Source: JAXGTD01 sp040775095
Lineage (GTDB): Bacteria > Pseudomonadota > Gammaproteobacteria > Chromatiales > Chromatiaceae
Direction of reading: 5' to 3'
Length of the DNA: 28,706 nt
NCBI GenBank assembly: GCA_040775095.1
Contig: JAXGTD010000043.1
Coordinates: 1 to 28,706, forward strand
Shown here in pieces: positions 1 through 8,120 of this stretch; position 1 is the stretch's first letter, and each line of letters opens with the position of its first letter. The notes under the pieces are model-generated. The model did not search any database, was not told the DNA's origin, and was given only the letters and a program-made list of their open reading frames with translations. The position numbers and the translations under genes are program-made.

Positions 1-28
1 CACCGTGGCCGATGAAGGGCAGAGGAAG

Positions 29-143
29 AGTCGCGGCGCGGAGCGCCCCTCCCACAGGAAGAGCGCCGCGCCTACGACTGCAGCCCTTGCACAGGGCCAA
101 ACCAGAGCACCTGCCTGTGGGAGGCCCGCTCCGCGGGGCGACT
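29..143. repeat. REP/BIME-like inverted repeat downstream of lgt
   Basis: Two 30-base arms (29-58 and 114-143) are reverse complements at 26 of 30 positions, separated by 55 bases. The core of each arm reads as CTCCCACAGG or its complement next to a GCGGAGCG block. The element ends 11 bases before the lgt stop codon. This resembles the paired palindromic REP/BIME elements found between genes in many GC-rich gammaproteobacteria. The transcript would fold into a long hairpin that could end or protect the lgt message. The inverted repeat is seen directly; the REP assignment is inferred. Confidence 0.6.
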
Positions 144-154
144 GAGCGCCCGGG

Positions 155-1027
155 CTATTTCACCGAGGCGTCATCCGGCCTCGGCGATGGCGACTGGCGC
201 TGGGGAACGGCGTAGGCGAGCCCCAGCAGCACGGCGCCGGCGAGCAGCATCGGCAGGGATAACAGCTGGCCCATCGTCAGCCAGTCGAAGGCCAGGTAAC
301 CGATGTGGGCGTCTGGCAGACGCACGAGCTCGACGCCGAAGCGGAACAACCCATAGAGCAGCAGAAATAACCCGGAGACGGCCATCGTCGGCCGCGGACG
401 GCGGGAGAAGAGCCACAACGCGACAAACAGCACCAGCCCTTCGAGTGTCGCCTCGTAGAGCTGCGAGGCATGCACCGGGAGGCTCCAGACGGCATCGGCC
501 GGTAGTCCGACGCAGTGCTCGGGAAAGCGCGCGCACGGCAGGCGCATGCCCCAGGCCAGGTCGGTCCCGTGACCCCAAAGCTCGCCGTTGATAAAGTTGC
601 CGATGCGTCCGGCCAACAGTCCGAGCGGCACCAGCGGGGCGACGAAGTCCGCCACCTGGAAGAAGCGCAGTCGGTATTTGCGCCCGAACAACCCCATCGC
701 GATGAGCACGCCGATCAGCCCGCCGTGGAAGGACATGCCCCCCTCCCAGACCTTGAACAGGTTCAGCGGGTTGGCGAGGATCTGGTCGTAGCCGTAGAAC
801 AGCATATAGCCGAGCCGGCCGCCGGCGATCACACCGATGACGCAATAGAAGATCACGTCGTCGACCATCTCCGCGGTCCAACCCTCGCCGGGGCCGGGAC
901 GCGACGCGCGCCAGCGCCCTAGGGTCCAGGCCAGCGCGAATCCCAACAGATACATCAGCCCGTACCAGTGGATCTTCAGCGGTCCGATGGCAACGGCGAT
1001 GGGGTCGATAGATGGGTAGGTCAGCAT
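155..1027 (-). CDS. lgt: Prolipoprotein diacylglyceryl transferase (Lgt)
   Basis: Lgt is the inner-membrane enzyme that transfers a diacylglyceryl group from phosphatidylglycerol to the lipobox cysteine of prolipoproteins, the first step of lipoprotein maturation. The 290-residue product has the usual family length and about seven hydrophobic segments. The family signature GRIGNFINGE lies at residues 140-149, with Arg141, Asn144 and Glu149. The HGG motif at 101-103 holds the essential His, and Tyr26 is conserved. An open frame continues upstream, but homologues start at MLTYPSIDP, so the ATG at 1025-1027 was chosen. The gene is divergent from the tldD-like gene, whose first in-frame ATG (1026) would overlap it by two bases. 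The stop TAG is followed by a REP-like palindrome. The family call is secure. Confidence 0.95.
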   Translation of the reverse strand: MLTYPSIDPIAVAIGPLKIHWYGLMYLLGFALAWTLGRWRASRPGPGEGWTAEMVDDVIFYCVIGVIAGGRLGYMLFYGYDQILANPLNLFKVWEGGMSFHGGLIGVLIAMGLFGRKYRLRFFQVADFVAPLVPLGLLAGRIGNFINGELWGHGTDLAWGMRLPCARFPEHCVGLPADAVWSLPVHASQLYEATLEGLVLFVALWLFSRRPRPTMAVSGLFLLLYGLFRFGVELVRLPDAHIGYLAFDWLTMGQLLSLPMLLAGAVLLGLAYAVPQRQSPSPRPDDASVK

Positions 1028-1157
1028 GGGCGCGGATGGTATCACGCGCAACGGCGCGCTGACCGCGGGAATTGACCGGCGCGCTGCCGCCGACTTGACA
1101 GCCGGCTCCCCGGGCTCGGAAAGTGGGGGTCGAGCCCACCCAACCGGACAGACGAGC

Positions 1158-2600
1158 TTGGACGACTTTGATGAGATCGCGGCGGCCTTCGCCGCCGGCG
1201 TCGCTGCCGCCGATGCCTGGACGCTGCGCCTGGTCGATGAGGAGCAGGAGACCCTCAGCGTGCGCGACGACGTCGCCGAGCCCTGCGCGCTGGGCCTCTC
1301 GCGTGGGGCCATGATCACCGTCGTGCGCGGCGGCGGGATCGGATACGGGGCCAGCAGCGACCTGAGCCCGGCCGGCCTGCGCGCCGCGTTCAACCGCGCC
1401 GCCAATTGGGCCGCGCTGCACGCAAGGCTCGGCCTGTTCGATGCCGCGTTGTTCCCGCGCAGCGCACTGCGCGCCGAGTACGCGAGCCCGATCGCCGAGC
1501 CCTGGTCGAGCAGCTCGCTCGACGCGAAACTGGCGCTGCTGTTCGATGCCTGCGCCGGGTTGGATGTCGATGCGCGCATCGTCGAGCGCAGCGCCTGGCT
1601 GACCCGCTGGCGTGTCGATCAACTGCTGGTCACCAGCGACGGCGGCCGGGTCGCGCGGCGCTGGGAGAGCGTCCAGCCCGGTCTGGCGGCCACCGCCCAT
1701 ACCGCGGGGCAGACGCAGACCCGTCACGGGGGCGGCGCCGACTGGCCGCAGCAGGGCGGGTTGGAGCGCATCGCCGCGGTCGGGCTGTTGGCGGACGCGC
1801 AACGGGTGGCGCACGAGGCAGTCGCCCTGCTCACGGCCCCCGAGTGCCCCAGCGGCCGCCGCGATCTGCTCCTGCTGCCGAGTCAGATGACGCTGCAGAT
1901 CCACGAGAGCATCGGCCACCCGCTGGAGCTCGATCGCATCCTCGGCGACGAGCGCAACTATGCCGGGCTCAGCTTCGTCACGCCGGACATGTTTGGCACC
2001 TATCGTTATGGCTCGGAGCTGCTCAACGTGACCTTCGACCCGGACGTGCCCGGCGAGCTGGCCAGCGCGGCCGCCGACGACGAGGGCAGCGCGGCGCGGC
2101 CCGTGCACCTGATCCGCAACGGCCTCCTCGAACGGACCCTCGGCGGACGCCTGTCACAGGCCCGCGGCAATCTGCCGGGCACGGCCAATGCACGCGCCAG
2201 CTCCTGGGACCGCCCGCCCATCGATCGGATGGCCAACCTCAACCTCGAGCCGGGGGAGGGCACGCTGGCCGATCTCGTCGCGGAGGTCGAGCACGGTGTG
2301 CTGATGGACAGCAACCGGTCCTGGTCCATCGACGACAGCCGCAACAAGTTTCAGTTCGGCTGCGAGCTCGGCCGGCTGATCGAGGACGGCGAGCTTAAGG
2401 GCCTGGTGCGTAATCCCGGCTATCGCGGCATCTCCGCCGAATTTTGGCGCAACCTCGCCGCGGTCGGTGGACCCGCGACGCGGGAGGTGAGAGGCGTCAA
2501 CAACTGCGGCAAGGGCGAGCCGAACCAGAGCGTCGTCGTCGGCCACGCCTCTCCGCCTTGCCTGTTCCGGGATGTCGATGTCTTCGGGGGGGGACTATGA
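1158..2600 (+). CDS. TldD-family metalloprotease subunit
   Basis: This is a TldD/PmbA-family protein, the zinc-bearing partner of a TldD-TldE heterodimer that trims unfolded or modified peptides in the cytoplasm. The HExxxH zinc motif (IHESIGHPLE) lies near residues 248-254, counted from the start chosen here. The typical C-terminal NNCGKGEPNQ block follows near residue 448. The frame opens at ATG 1026, giving 524 residues, but the first 44 have no family resemblance and that ATG overlaps the lgt start. A TTG at 1158 gives 480 residues, close to E. coli TldD, and leaves a non-coding gap for divergent promoters; another TTG lies at 1095. The start is therefore uncertain. The stop overlaps the next gene's ATG by four bases (ATGA), so the two are translationally coupled. 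The sequence looks like a divergent subfamily, so I give no symbol. Confidence 0.88.
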   Translation: MDDFDEIAAAFAAGVAAADAWTLRLVDEEQETLSVRDDVAEPCALGLSRGAMITVVRGGGIGYGASSDLSPAGLRAAFNRAANWAALHARLGLFDAALFPRSALRAEYASPIAEPWSSSSLDAKLALLFDACAGLDVDARIVERSAWLTRWRVDQLLVTSDGGRVARRWESVQPGLAATAHTAGQTQTRHGGGADWPQQGGLERIAAVGLLADAQRVAHEAVALLTAPECPSGRRDLLLLPSQMTLQIHESIGHPLELDRILGDERNYAGLSFVTPDMFGTYRYGSELLNVTFDPDVPGELASAAADDEGSAARPVHLIRNGLLERTLGGRLSQARGNLPGTANARASSWDRPPIDRMANLNLEPGEGTLADLVAEVEHGVLMDSNRSWSIDDSRNKFQFGCELGRLIEDGELKGLVRNPGYRGISAEFWRNLAAVGGPATREVRGVNNCGKGEPNQSVVVGHASPPCLFRDVDVFGGGL

Positions 2601-3916
2601 GCCGCGAGGATTTTTTTGCGCTCGCCGACCGGCTTTCGGCGCGGCTCACCGGTGAGGAGATCCTGTTCGCGAGTCTCGGCCTGGAGAGCTCGGACTTCGT
2701 GCGGCTCAACCAGAACCGCGTCCGCCAGGCCGGCAGCGTCTATTCCGCTGGCCTCGGGCTGACCCTGATCCGGGGCCAACGGCAGGTCGATGGCGACTGC
2801 CAGCTCAGCGGTGACCCAACCCGGGATGCCGCCCTCGGCGCCGATCTGCTACGGCGTTTGCGTGAGCGCATCGGCCACGTCCCGGACGATCCCTACCTGC
2901 ACTTCGCCACTGAGCCGTCCACGTCCGAGCGCGATCTGCCCGCCGAGCTGCCGCCCAGCGCCGAGGCCATCGCGACCCTAACCGAGCTGGCGCAGGGCCT
3001 GGACCTGGTTGGCATCTGGGCGGCGGGGTACATCGCCGAGGGGCTGGCGAGCTCCATCGGGCACCGGCATTGGCACCAGAGCCGAAGCTTCAATCTCGAC
3101 TGGAGCTGCTATCTTGACCGCGATCACGCGGTCAAGGACGCCTACAGCGGCTTTCAGTGGGAGCCGCGCGTGTTGGCCGAGCGCATCGCCGCCCAGCGTG
3201 CTCGCCTGGTGGTGATGGCCAGGCCGCCCAAGCGCATCGCCCCCGGCCGCTACCGCGCCTATCTGGCGCCGGCCGCGATGCAGGAGCTGATGGACATGCT
3301 TGCCTGGGGCGGCTTCGGGCTGCGGGACCACCGCACGCACCAGACGCCACTGCAGCAGCTCGCGGCTGGCGAGCGCGCGATGGCGCCGGCGCTGACGATC
3401 ACCGAGGAGCACCGGCGCGGGCTCGCGCCGGGCTTCACCGGCGAGGGTTTCGTCAAGCCCGGCGCGGTGACGCTGATCGAGGCCGGGCGCATGGGCGCGT
3501 GCCTGGTCGATGCGCGCGGCGCGAAGGAGTACGGCGAGGGCGTCAACGCGGCCACCGAGGCGCCGGAGTCCATCGCCATCGCCGCCGGTGACATCCCCTC
3601 CGCCGAGATCCCGACACGACTGGGCACCGGCATCGAGATCGGCAATCTCTGGTACTGCAACTGGTCCGACCGCAATGCCTGCCGCATCACAGGCATGACC
3701 CGCTTTGGGACCTTCTGGATCGAGGACGGCGAGCCGGTCGCGCCGCTGGCGGTGATGCGCTTCGACGATTCGCTTTATCACCTGCTCGGCGACCGCCTCG
3801 AGGGCCTGACCCGCGAGCGCGAGCTGCTGTTGTCGGCCGACACCTACGGCGGACGCTCCACCGACAGTGCCCTCCTGCCCGGGGTGCTGGTCAGCGGCAT
3901 CGACCTGGCCCTTTGA
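2597..3916 (+). CDS. TldE/PmbA-like partner of the TldD-family protease
   Basis: The product is 439 residues, close to PmbA/TldE, the partner that forms the chamber with TldD but lacks the HExxxH zinc motif. None is seen here either, as expected. The C-terminal half shows family features: a Gly-rich strand with TRLGTGIEIGNLWYCNWSD, then MTRFGTFWIEDGE, near residues 335-380. The ATG at 2597 overlaps the TldD-like stop in an ATGA and is preceded by a G-rich Shine-Dalgarno-like run at 2585-2593. An open frame extends 51 codons upstream but lies inside the first gene, so the internal ATG was chosen. Together the genes form a two-gene operon. No modified-peptide precursor is visible beside them, so the substrate is unknown. 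A converging glycosyltransferase gene ends 33 bases away. Confidence 0.87.
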   Translation: MSREDFFALADRLSARLTGEEILFASLGLESSDFVRLNQNRVRQAGSVYSAGLGLTLIRGQRQVDGDCQLSGDPTRDAALGADLLRRLRERIGHVPDDPYLHFATEPSTSERDLPAELPPSAEAIATLTELAQGLDLVGIWAAGYIAEGLASSIGHRHWHQSRSFNLDWSCYLDRDHAVKDAYSGFQWEPRVLAERIAAQRARLVVMARPPKRIAPGRYRAYLAPAAMQELMDMLAWGGFGLRDHRTHQTPLQQLAAGERAMAPALTITEEHRRGLAPGFTGEGFVKPGAVTLIEAGRMGACLVDARGAKEYGEGVNAATEAPESIAIAAGDIPSAEIPTRLGTGIEIGNLWYCNWSDRNACRITGMTRFGTFWIEDGEPVAPLAVMRFDDSLYHLLGDRLEGLTRERELLLSADTYGGRSTDSALLPGVLVSGIDLAL

Positions 3917-3949
3917 CGGGCCGCTGGCCTGCCGGCCGGGTGAGCCAGG

Positions 3950-5020
3950 TCACAGCAGCCAGGGCAGCAGCAGCGCGACTGTCTCGTCGACGCCCGATGG
4001 CGCCACCGGCGAGGTGGGGGGCGCGCTGAACAGCGCCTCCAGTGGCGTGCCGATGCGTCCCGCCGCGAGGTCGTTGGCGGCGAGCGCGCGGGTCGGGACC
4101 CGCCGCGCCAGCCAGTCGACCAGATGGGGCTCCTCGGGCCAGTCGCCACGGGGGACGTAGAGCACCGGGATGCCGTTGCAGGCGGCCTCGGCGAAGGTCC
4201 CGTAGCCGGGCTTGGTGAGGATCGCGTCGCAACTTGCCAGCACATCGAGCAGCTCGCCGGCACCGATCCGATGCCGGTTGGCGCCGCTGGCCGCGATCCG
4301 CGCATCCGGTGTCAGGATCTGCACCCGCGGCGGCAGCGGGTGGTCGGCCGGCAGCGTCAGCCGACCGGCCCCACCGAATTGCATCAGCACCAGGCGGTCG
4401 CTCGGGTCGACGCCCAGGCGTGCCCGCAGCGCCGCCGGGTCGCACCGGCGTTGCACCGCGATCGGTCCGACGTCGCGGCCATTTGGCAGCCAGCTCATCG
4501 GCATCGACGGGGCCGGGCGGATGAACAGATCGGCCCCGGCATAGGCGTCGCGCATGCGCGACGCGACCGTGGCCGGCAGCCGGTCGCCGACCGGGCCCTC
4601 GGTCATGATGTCGTACCAGCTCAGTGAGCACAGCCCGACACTTGGGATGCCCAGCGAGCGTGCCGCCTCCAACGGCAGCCAGGGCACGTCGGCGAGCACC
4701 AGATCCGGCCGGTCTTGGGCGAAGCGTTGGCGCTGCCGCGCCAGCCGAGTGGGATACTCGGCGTCGAAGCGGCAATAGCATGCCAGCCCCTCGTCCCAGC
4801 GTGCATGCAGCGGCCCGTCCATCGGCAGGGCGACATCCGCCGCCTCGGCGATCTGCCGGAAGCCGGGCGGCATCCGCGCCGCGACGAAGTCCGCCGCGAC
4901 GTCGCCCTGCAGACTGACACGCAGGTTCGGGACGCGCGCGGCGAGCGCCGCGACGATGGGCGCGACCTGGGCGACGTGGCCGTAGCCGTGGGCGGTGACG
5001 GCGACGAAGAGGTGCGGCAT
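3950..5020 (-). CDS. GT-B-fold glycosyltransferase-like protein
   Basis: The 356-residue protein has two Rossmann-like halves, as in GT-B glycosyltransferases of the MurG/UDP-glycosyltransferase type. The N-terminus carries a TAHGYGHVAQ glycine loop at residues 9-18. The C-terminal half carries TKPGYGTFAEAACNGIP at 269-285, the usual nucleotide-sugar site. There is no signal peptide or membrane helix, so it is probably cytoplasmic or peripheral. MurG itself is unlikely, because this gene is not in a cell-wall cluster and the residues around the loops differ. The donor and acceptor cannot be read from sequence. Start ATG is at 5018-5020. The upstream gap to the CinA-like gene is filled by a dispersed repeat (5052-5143), which separates the two co-directional genes. 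Confidence 0.75.
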   Translation of the reverse strand: MPHLFVAVTAHGYGHVAQVAPIVAALAARVPNLRVSLQGDVAADFVAARMPPGFRQIAEAADVALPMDGPLHARWDEGLACYCRFDAEYPTRLARQRQRFAQDRPDLVLADVPWLPLEAARSLGIPSVGLCSLSWYDIMTEGPVGDRLPATVASRMRDAYAGADLFIRPAPSMPMSWLPNGRDVGPIAVQRRCDPAALRARLGVDPSDRLVLMQFGGAGRLTLPADHPLPPRVQILTPDARIAASGANRHRIGAGELLDVLASCDAILTKPGYGTFAEAACNGIPVLYVPRGDWPEEPHLVDWLARRVPTRALAANDLAAGRIGTPLEALFSAPPTSPVAPSGVDETVALLLPWLL

Positions 5021-5051
5021 GGCGTGAACGTCAACAGTACCCGGGGAGATG

Positions 5052-5143
5052 CCGATTCAGCGCGTTTCCCGTCCGGACCCGGGAATGCCTGGAGCGCCTC
5101 GCAAAGTGCGAGCTGATCGGACGCCCGAGAGGCATTCAATCGG
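5052..5143. repeat. Dispersed intergenic repeat, copy A
   Basis: This stretch shares blocks with 25846-25985. A 13-base identical block lies at 5064-5076 (25858-25870 in copy B). A 44-base block at 5098-5141 matches 25938-25981 at 37 of 44 positions, without gaps. It also folds: GAATGCCT at 5083-5090 pairs with AGGCATTC at 5130-5137, and inside it CTCGCA at 5098-5103 pairs with TGCGAG at 5107-5112. The outer stem contains the stop codon of the upstream CinA-like gene (5136-5138). Copy B has extra sequence in the middle. This is probably a family of small palindromic intergenic elements; transposition is not shown. Confidence 0.7.
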
Positions 5144-5921
5144 TCTCCGCGTTGGCGTCGGGCTGGCGATAGTCGATCCCCTCGCCACGCAGCTCGGCGC
5201 ACAGCTCGGCCATCGCCTCATCGACGCCCTGGCGTCCGCGCAGCCCGAGCAGGATGTGCGGGGCCTCGCCCAGGTGCGGGAGGCTGAACAGCTTCAGGTC
5301 TGGAAACCGCTCGCCGAATCGCCGCATCAATGGCACCAGACGGCTCTCGGGCACGCCGAGCACGGCAACCGAGCGCTCCAGGGTCGGTGCCGCGCGGCCG
5401 TAGTGCTGCTGCAGCACCCATTGCGCCATTGGCCAGGCCATCTGCGGAAAGCCCGGCAGGAACCAGTGACCGCGGATCGAGAACCCGGGGATGCGGTTGT
5501 GTGGGTTGGGGATCAGCGCGCTGCCCTCTGGCAGGTCGGCCATCGGGATGCGGCTCGGGTAGGCCGCCGGGCCGAACTGCCCCTCGATCAGCGCACGGGC
5601 CCCCGGGTGGCGCGTGAGCGCGACCCCCGCGGCCGTCGCGGCACAGGCGCGGGTGTGGTCGTCCGGCGTCGCACCGATGCCGCCGCAGCAAAACACCGGC
5701 TCGGGGCGGCACATCGAGTCGCGCAGATGCCGGATCAGTGTCGCCGGGTCATCCGGGAGCATCCAATACCAGGCCAGCGCGTGTCCGCGTCCGGTGAGCA
5801 GACGCTTGAAGGCCCCGAGATGGGCGTCCTCGCGGGTGCCGTTGAGGACCTCGTCGCCAATCACGATCAGGCCGAACGCGATCGGGGCGACCAATTCGGT
5901 GTTGGGATCGGTTGTGGACAT
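5136..5921 (-). CDS. CinA/MoaB-type molybdopterin-binding-domain protein
   Basis: This is a 261-residue protein with one MoaB/MogA/CinA N-terminal domain. The two family loops are visible: IGDEVLNGTREDAH at residues 21-34 and GGIGATPDDHT at 80-90. Full-length CinA (about 400 residues) carries a C-terminal nicotinamide-nucleotide amidase domain. That domain is absent; the tail is instead an alpha/beta extension as in stand-alone 'competence/damage-inducible protein A' homologues. The role of this short form is unclear: the domain is known for binding molybdopterin or for ADP-ribose/NMN-related hydrolysis. The ATG at 5919-5921 was preferred over a TTG at 5954, which would add 11 residues. The stop TGA lies inside dispersed repeat copy A. 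Confidence 0.8.
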   Translation of the reverse strand: MSTTDPNTELVAPIAFGLIVIGDEVLNGTREDAHLGAFKRLLTGRGHALAWYWMLPDDPATLIRHLRDSMCRPEPVFCCGGIGATPDDHTRACAATAAGVALTRHPGARALIEGQFGPAAYPSRIPMADLPEGSALIPNPHNRIPGFSIRGHWFLPGFPQMAWPMAQWVLQQHYGRAAPTLERSVAVLGVPESRLVPLMRRFGERFPDLKLFSLPHLGEAPHILLGLRGRQGVDEAMAELCAELRGEGIDYRQPDANAETD

Positions 5922-5982
5922 GTCGATCCGCGTCTCGTGTCGGGGCAGGGACAACGCGCCTGCAGTCGGCGGCCAGGTTGGG

Positions 5983-6004
5983 GCGGGGCGGTCCGGCGCC
6001 CCGC
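5983..6004 (-). terminator. Hairpin after the acyltransferase gene
   Basis: A perfect 8-bp stem (5983-5990 with 5997-6004, GCGGGGCG/CGCCCCGC) has a 6-base loop. It starts five bases past the acyltransferase stop on the minus strand. No U-run follows, so it may only stabilise the 3' end, or be an intrinsic terminator of the U-poor kind common in GC-rich genomes. Confidence 0.35.
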
Positions 6005-6009
6005 GGGCG

Positions 6010-6990
6010 TCAACCCGTGCTCAGACGGTCGTAGGCGCGCTGGACAACATAGCCGAGCAACAGGCTGACTGGCAATGCGAGCGTCAGCAGATAGATGACC
6101 TGATCCCACCCCTGCTCCGGAAAATACAGCGCGATCACCGCCTTGAACACCAGGCGGTGCAGCAGATAGAGGCCAAAGCTCGCATAGGCGAGGAAGGCGA
6201 TGGTCGGCGCGTGGAGCCGGCTGGCGATGCCCTCGGCAAAGACGAACGGCGTGGCCGCGCCGAGCAGCGCCAGGGGGACGATGGTCAAGGCACCGGTCAC
6301 CGACCACTCGTTGCCGATCCGGCTCAGCATCAGCGTTGGGATCAACAGGGCCAGCAGCGCCCATCGCCATCGCTCCAGAAAGGCCGGCACCGCTGGCCGT
6401 CGACGATACAGGATCCCGAGCACGAAGACCGGCAGATAGATGAGGATGCGCAGGTCGATGTGCTTGACCAGCAGGTGCTGAGCGATCAGCGCCGCGACCA
6501 GGACGCACCCGATCAGGATCGCAAGGCCGGGCCGGTCGGCGAAATGGATCAGCGGCGGGGCGATCAGATAGAACAGCATGATCATGGTGATGAACCACAG
6601 CGTCGGCATCGCCGGCGGGCTGAACATCGAGATCAGCAGGGCGCCATCGATGACCTGCTCGAGGCTCGCCAGCCCGACCAGGCCAAAGAGGATCAGCGTC
6701 AGCAGGTACAGCGGATAGATGCGCAGCACGCGCCGCCGGTAGAACGACCACAGCCCCGGTGGGTCCAACGAGACCTGGCGGCCCGCGAGCAGGTAGCCGG
6801 AGCAGAACACGAAGGTCGCGAGCGCGACATACTTCAGACCCTCGGTGAGCCAGTTGGCGTATCCTGGCAGGGCGGTGGTATAGGGGATCAGGTGCCAGTA
6901 GCCTACGATGTAGAGGATGCAGACGCCGCGCAGCAGGTCCACGCCCATGCTGCGGGCGCTGGGGGCCGAGACGGTGTGGGTCGTGCTCAT
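6010..6990 (-). CDS. Acyltransferase family 3 membrane protein
   Basis: The 326-residue integral membrane protein has about ten hydrophobic helices, the layout of the acyltransferase-3 family (OatA N-terminal/NodX/OafA type). These enzymes move acyl groups, often acetyl, onto exported glycans. The N-terminus has the family opening MGVDLLRGVCILYIVGYWH, where the Asp, Arg and His are typical. Near residues 85-95 is the RRVLRIYPLYLL motif conserved in the family. No periplasmic SGNH domain is attached, so this is the single-domain form. Start ATG is at 6988-6990. A candidate promoter lies at 7041-7069 and a GC-rich hairpin follows the stop. The neighbouring glycosyltransferase suggests surface-glycan decoration, but this is only inferred. 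Confidence 0.82.
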   Translation of the reverse strand: MSTTHTVSAPSARSMGVDLLRGVCILYIVGYWHLIPYTTALPGYANWLTEGLKYVALATFVFCSGYLLAGRQVSLDPPGLWSFYRRRVLRIYPLYLLTLILFGLVGLASLEQVIDGALLISMFSPPAMPTLWFITMIMLFYLIAPPLIHFADRPGLAILIGCVLVAALIAQHLLVKHIDLRILIYLPVFVLGILYRRRPAVPAFLERWRWALLALLIPTLMLSRIGNEWSVTGALTIVPLALLGAATPFVFAEGIASRLHAPTIAFLAYASFGLYLLHRLVFKAVIALYFPEQGWDQVIYLLTLALPVSLLLGYVVQRAYDRLSTG

Positions 6991-7040
6991 CTGTGCTCGG
7001 TCTCCCGGGGTGAGGATCGTTGCCTCTGAATCTTACGGCC

Positions 7041-7069
7041 ATTTTCATCCCCGTGGGGCCATTTGTCAG
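7041..7069 (-). promoter_or_regulatory. Candidate promoter for the acyltransferase gene
   Basis: On the minus strand CTGACA (7064-7069; 5 of 6 to the -35 consensus) is followed after exactly 17 bases by GAAAAT (7041-7046; 4 of 6 to the -10 consensus). The predicted start would leave a leader of about 45 bases before the ATG at 6990. This is a sequence match only. Confidence 0.35.
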
Positions 7070-7270
7070 ATTGGGGTACGGGACGAGCCCGATGTCCGGC
7101 GCCGCCGGACGTCGTGGCGTCTGGCGTCTGGAGCGCGACCGGGGTTGGAACGGGGGTTGGAATAGAATGCCAGTTGCAGCTCGTTGCATCGCGCTGGACA
7201 CCGCGCGAACCTACCCGGTGGCAGCCCAGCCGCCGTCTCTTTGGTTCAGCGATCCGCGACAGGCCACTGT

Positions 7271-8029
7271 ATGTGCACACTCGTGATCCTGCGCCGCCCC
7301 GGTCATGCCTGGCCGGTGCTCATCGCCGCCAACCGCGACGAGCTGACCTCGCGGGCGTCGCGCGCGCCGGCCCGCCATTGGCCCGACCGGCCCGATGTCG
7401 TTGCCGGGCTCGATCTGCAGGCCGATGGCAGCTGGCTCGGTGTCAACGATCAGGGTCTGGTCGCGGCGGTGCTCAATCGCGAGGGCACGCTGGGCCCCGC
7501 GCGGGGGTACCGCAGCCGCGGCGAGCTGGTCCTGGAGGCGCTCGATCATGCCGAGGCGGGCGAGGCGGCCGGCGCGATGGCGGACCTGCATCCAGGCGCG
7601 TACCGGCCGTTCAACCTGATCATCGCCGATCCCCGGGCCGCGTACTGGGTGCGCAATGGCGAAGACGGCGAGATCCGCGTCCATCCGCTGCCCAATGGGC
7701 TGCACATGATCGCGTCCACGGATCTCGACGACGGCGAGCATCCGCGCCTCCGGCGTTTCCTGCCGCGGTTTCGCGACGCCCCGGTGCCGGACCCGGGACG
7801 CGGCGACTGGGAGGCATGGATCGCGTTGCTGCAGCGCCGCGATGTCGACGCCGCTGGCGGGCCCGCGTCGGCGATGAACATCGCCCTCGCGCTCGAACAG
7901 GACAGCTTCGCCACCGTCGCCTCCAGCCTGATCGCGATGCCGGCCTATCCTGGCTTCGATCAGCGCCCGGTCTGGCTGCATGCGCAGGGCGCCCCGGACC
8001 GGATCCCGTTCACCGCGATCCCCCTCTGA
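7271..8029 (+). CDS. NRDE-domain (TANGO2-like) Ntn-hydrolase-fold protein
   Basis: The 252-residue product begins MCTLVIL and has AANRDE at residues 19-24, the defining NRDE signature. In this family Cys2 becomes N-terminal after Met removal, as in Ntn hydrolases. The middle holds DGSWLGVNDQGLVAAVLNR (52-70), also typical. The bacterial proteins are poorly characterised; the eukaryotic homologue TANGO2 has been linked to lipid, CoA or haem handling, so no reaction is assigned. An open frame starts 29 codons earlier, but the MCT start at 7271 is required for an N-terminal cysteine. It is preceded by ACAGG at 7259-7263. It lies about 90 bases ahead of menC in the same direction and may be co-transcribed with it. 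Confidence 0.85.
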   Translation: MCTLVILRRPGHAWPVLIAANRDELTSRASRAPARHWPDRPDVVAGLDLQADGSWLGVNDQGLVAAVLNREGTLGPARGYRSRGELVLEALDHAEAGEAAGAMADLHPGAYRPFNLIIADPRAAYWVRNGEDGEIRVHPLPNGLHMIASTDLDDGEHPRLRRFLPRFRDAPVPDPGRGDWEAWIALLQRRDVDAAGGPASAMNIALALEQDSFATVASSLIAMPAYPGFDQRPVWLHAQGAPDRIPFTAIPL

Positions 8030-8120
8030 CGCGCTGATCGACATGCAACCGGGACATGCCCAATGCCGCGCCGCGTTGGTGGAGGCCGCGATCGAGCCAG
8101 TCCGGATGCCCATCGACCCG

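Noticed and set aside
7141..7168. Tandem GGGGTTGGAA repeats followed by TAGAAT, as a promoter for the NRDE gene
   Set aside because: TTGGAA and TAGAAT are only 12 bases apart, too close for a sigma-70 promoter; it may be simple repeat DNA.
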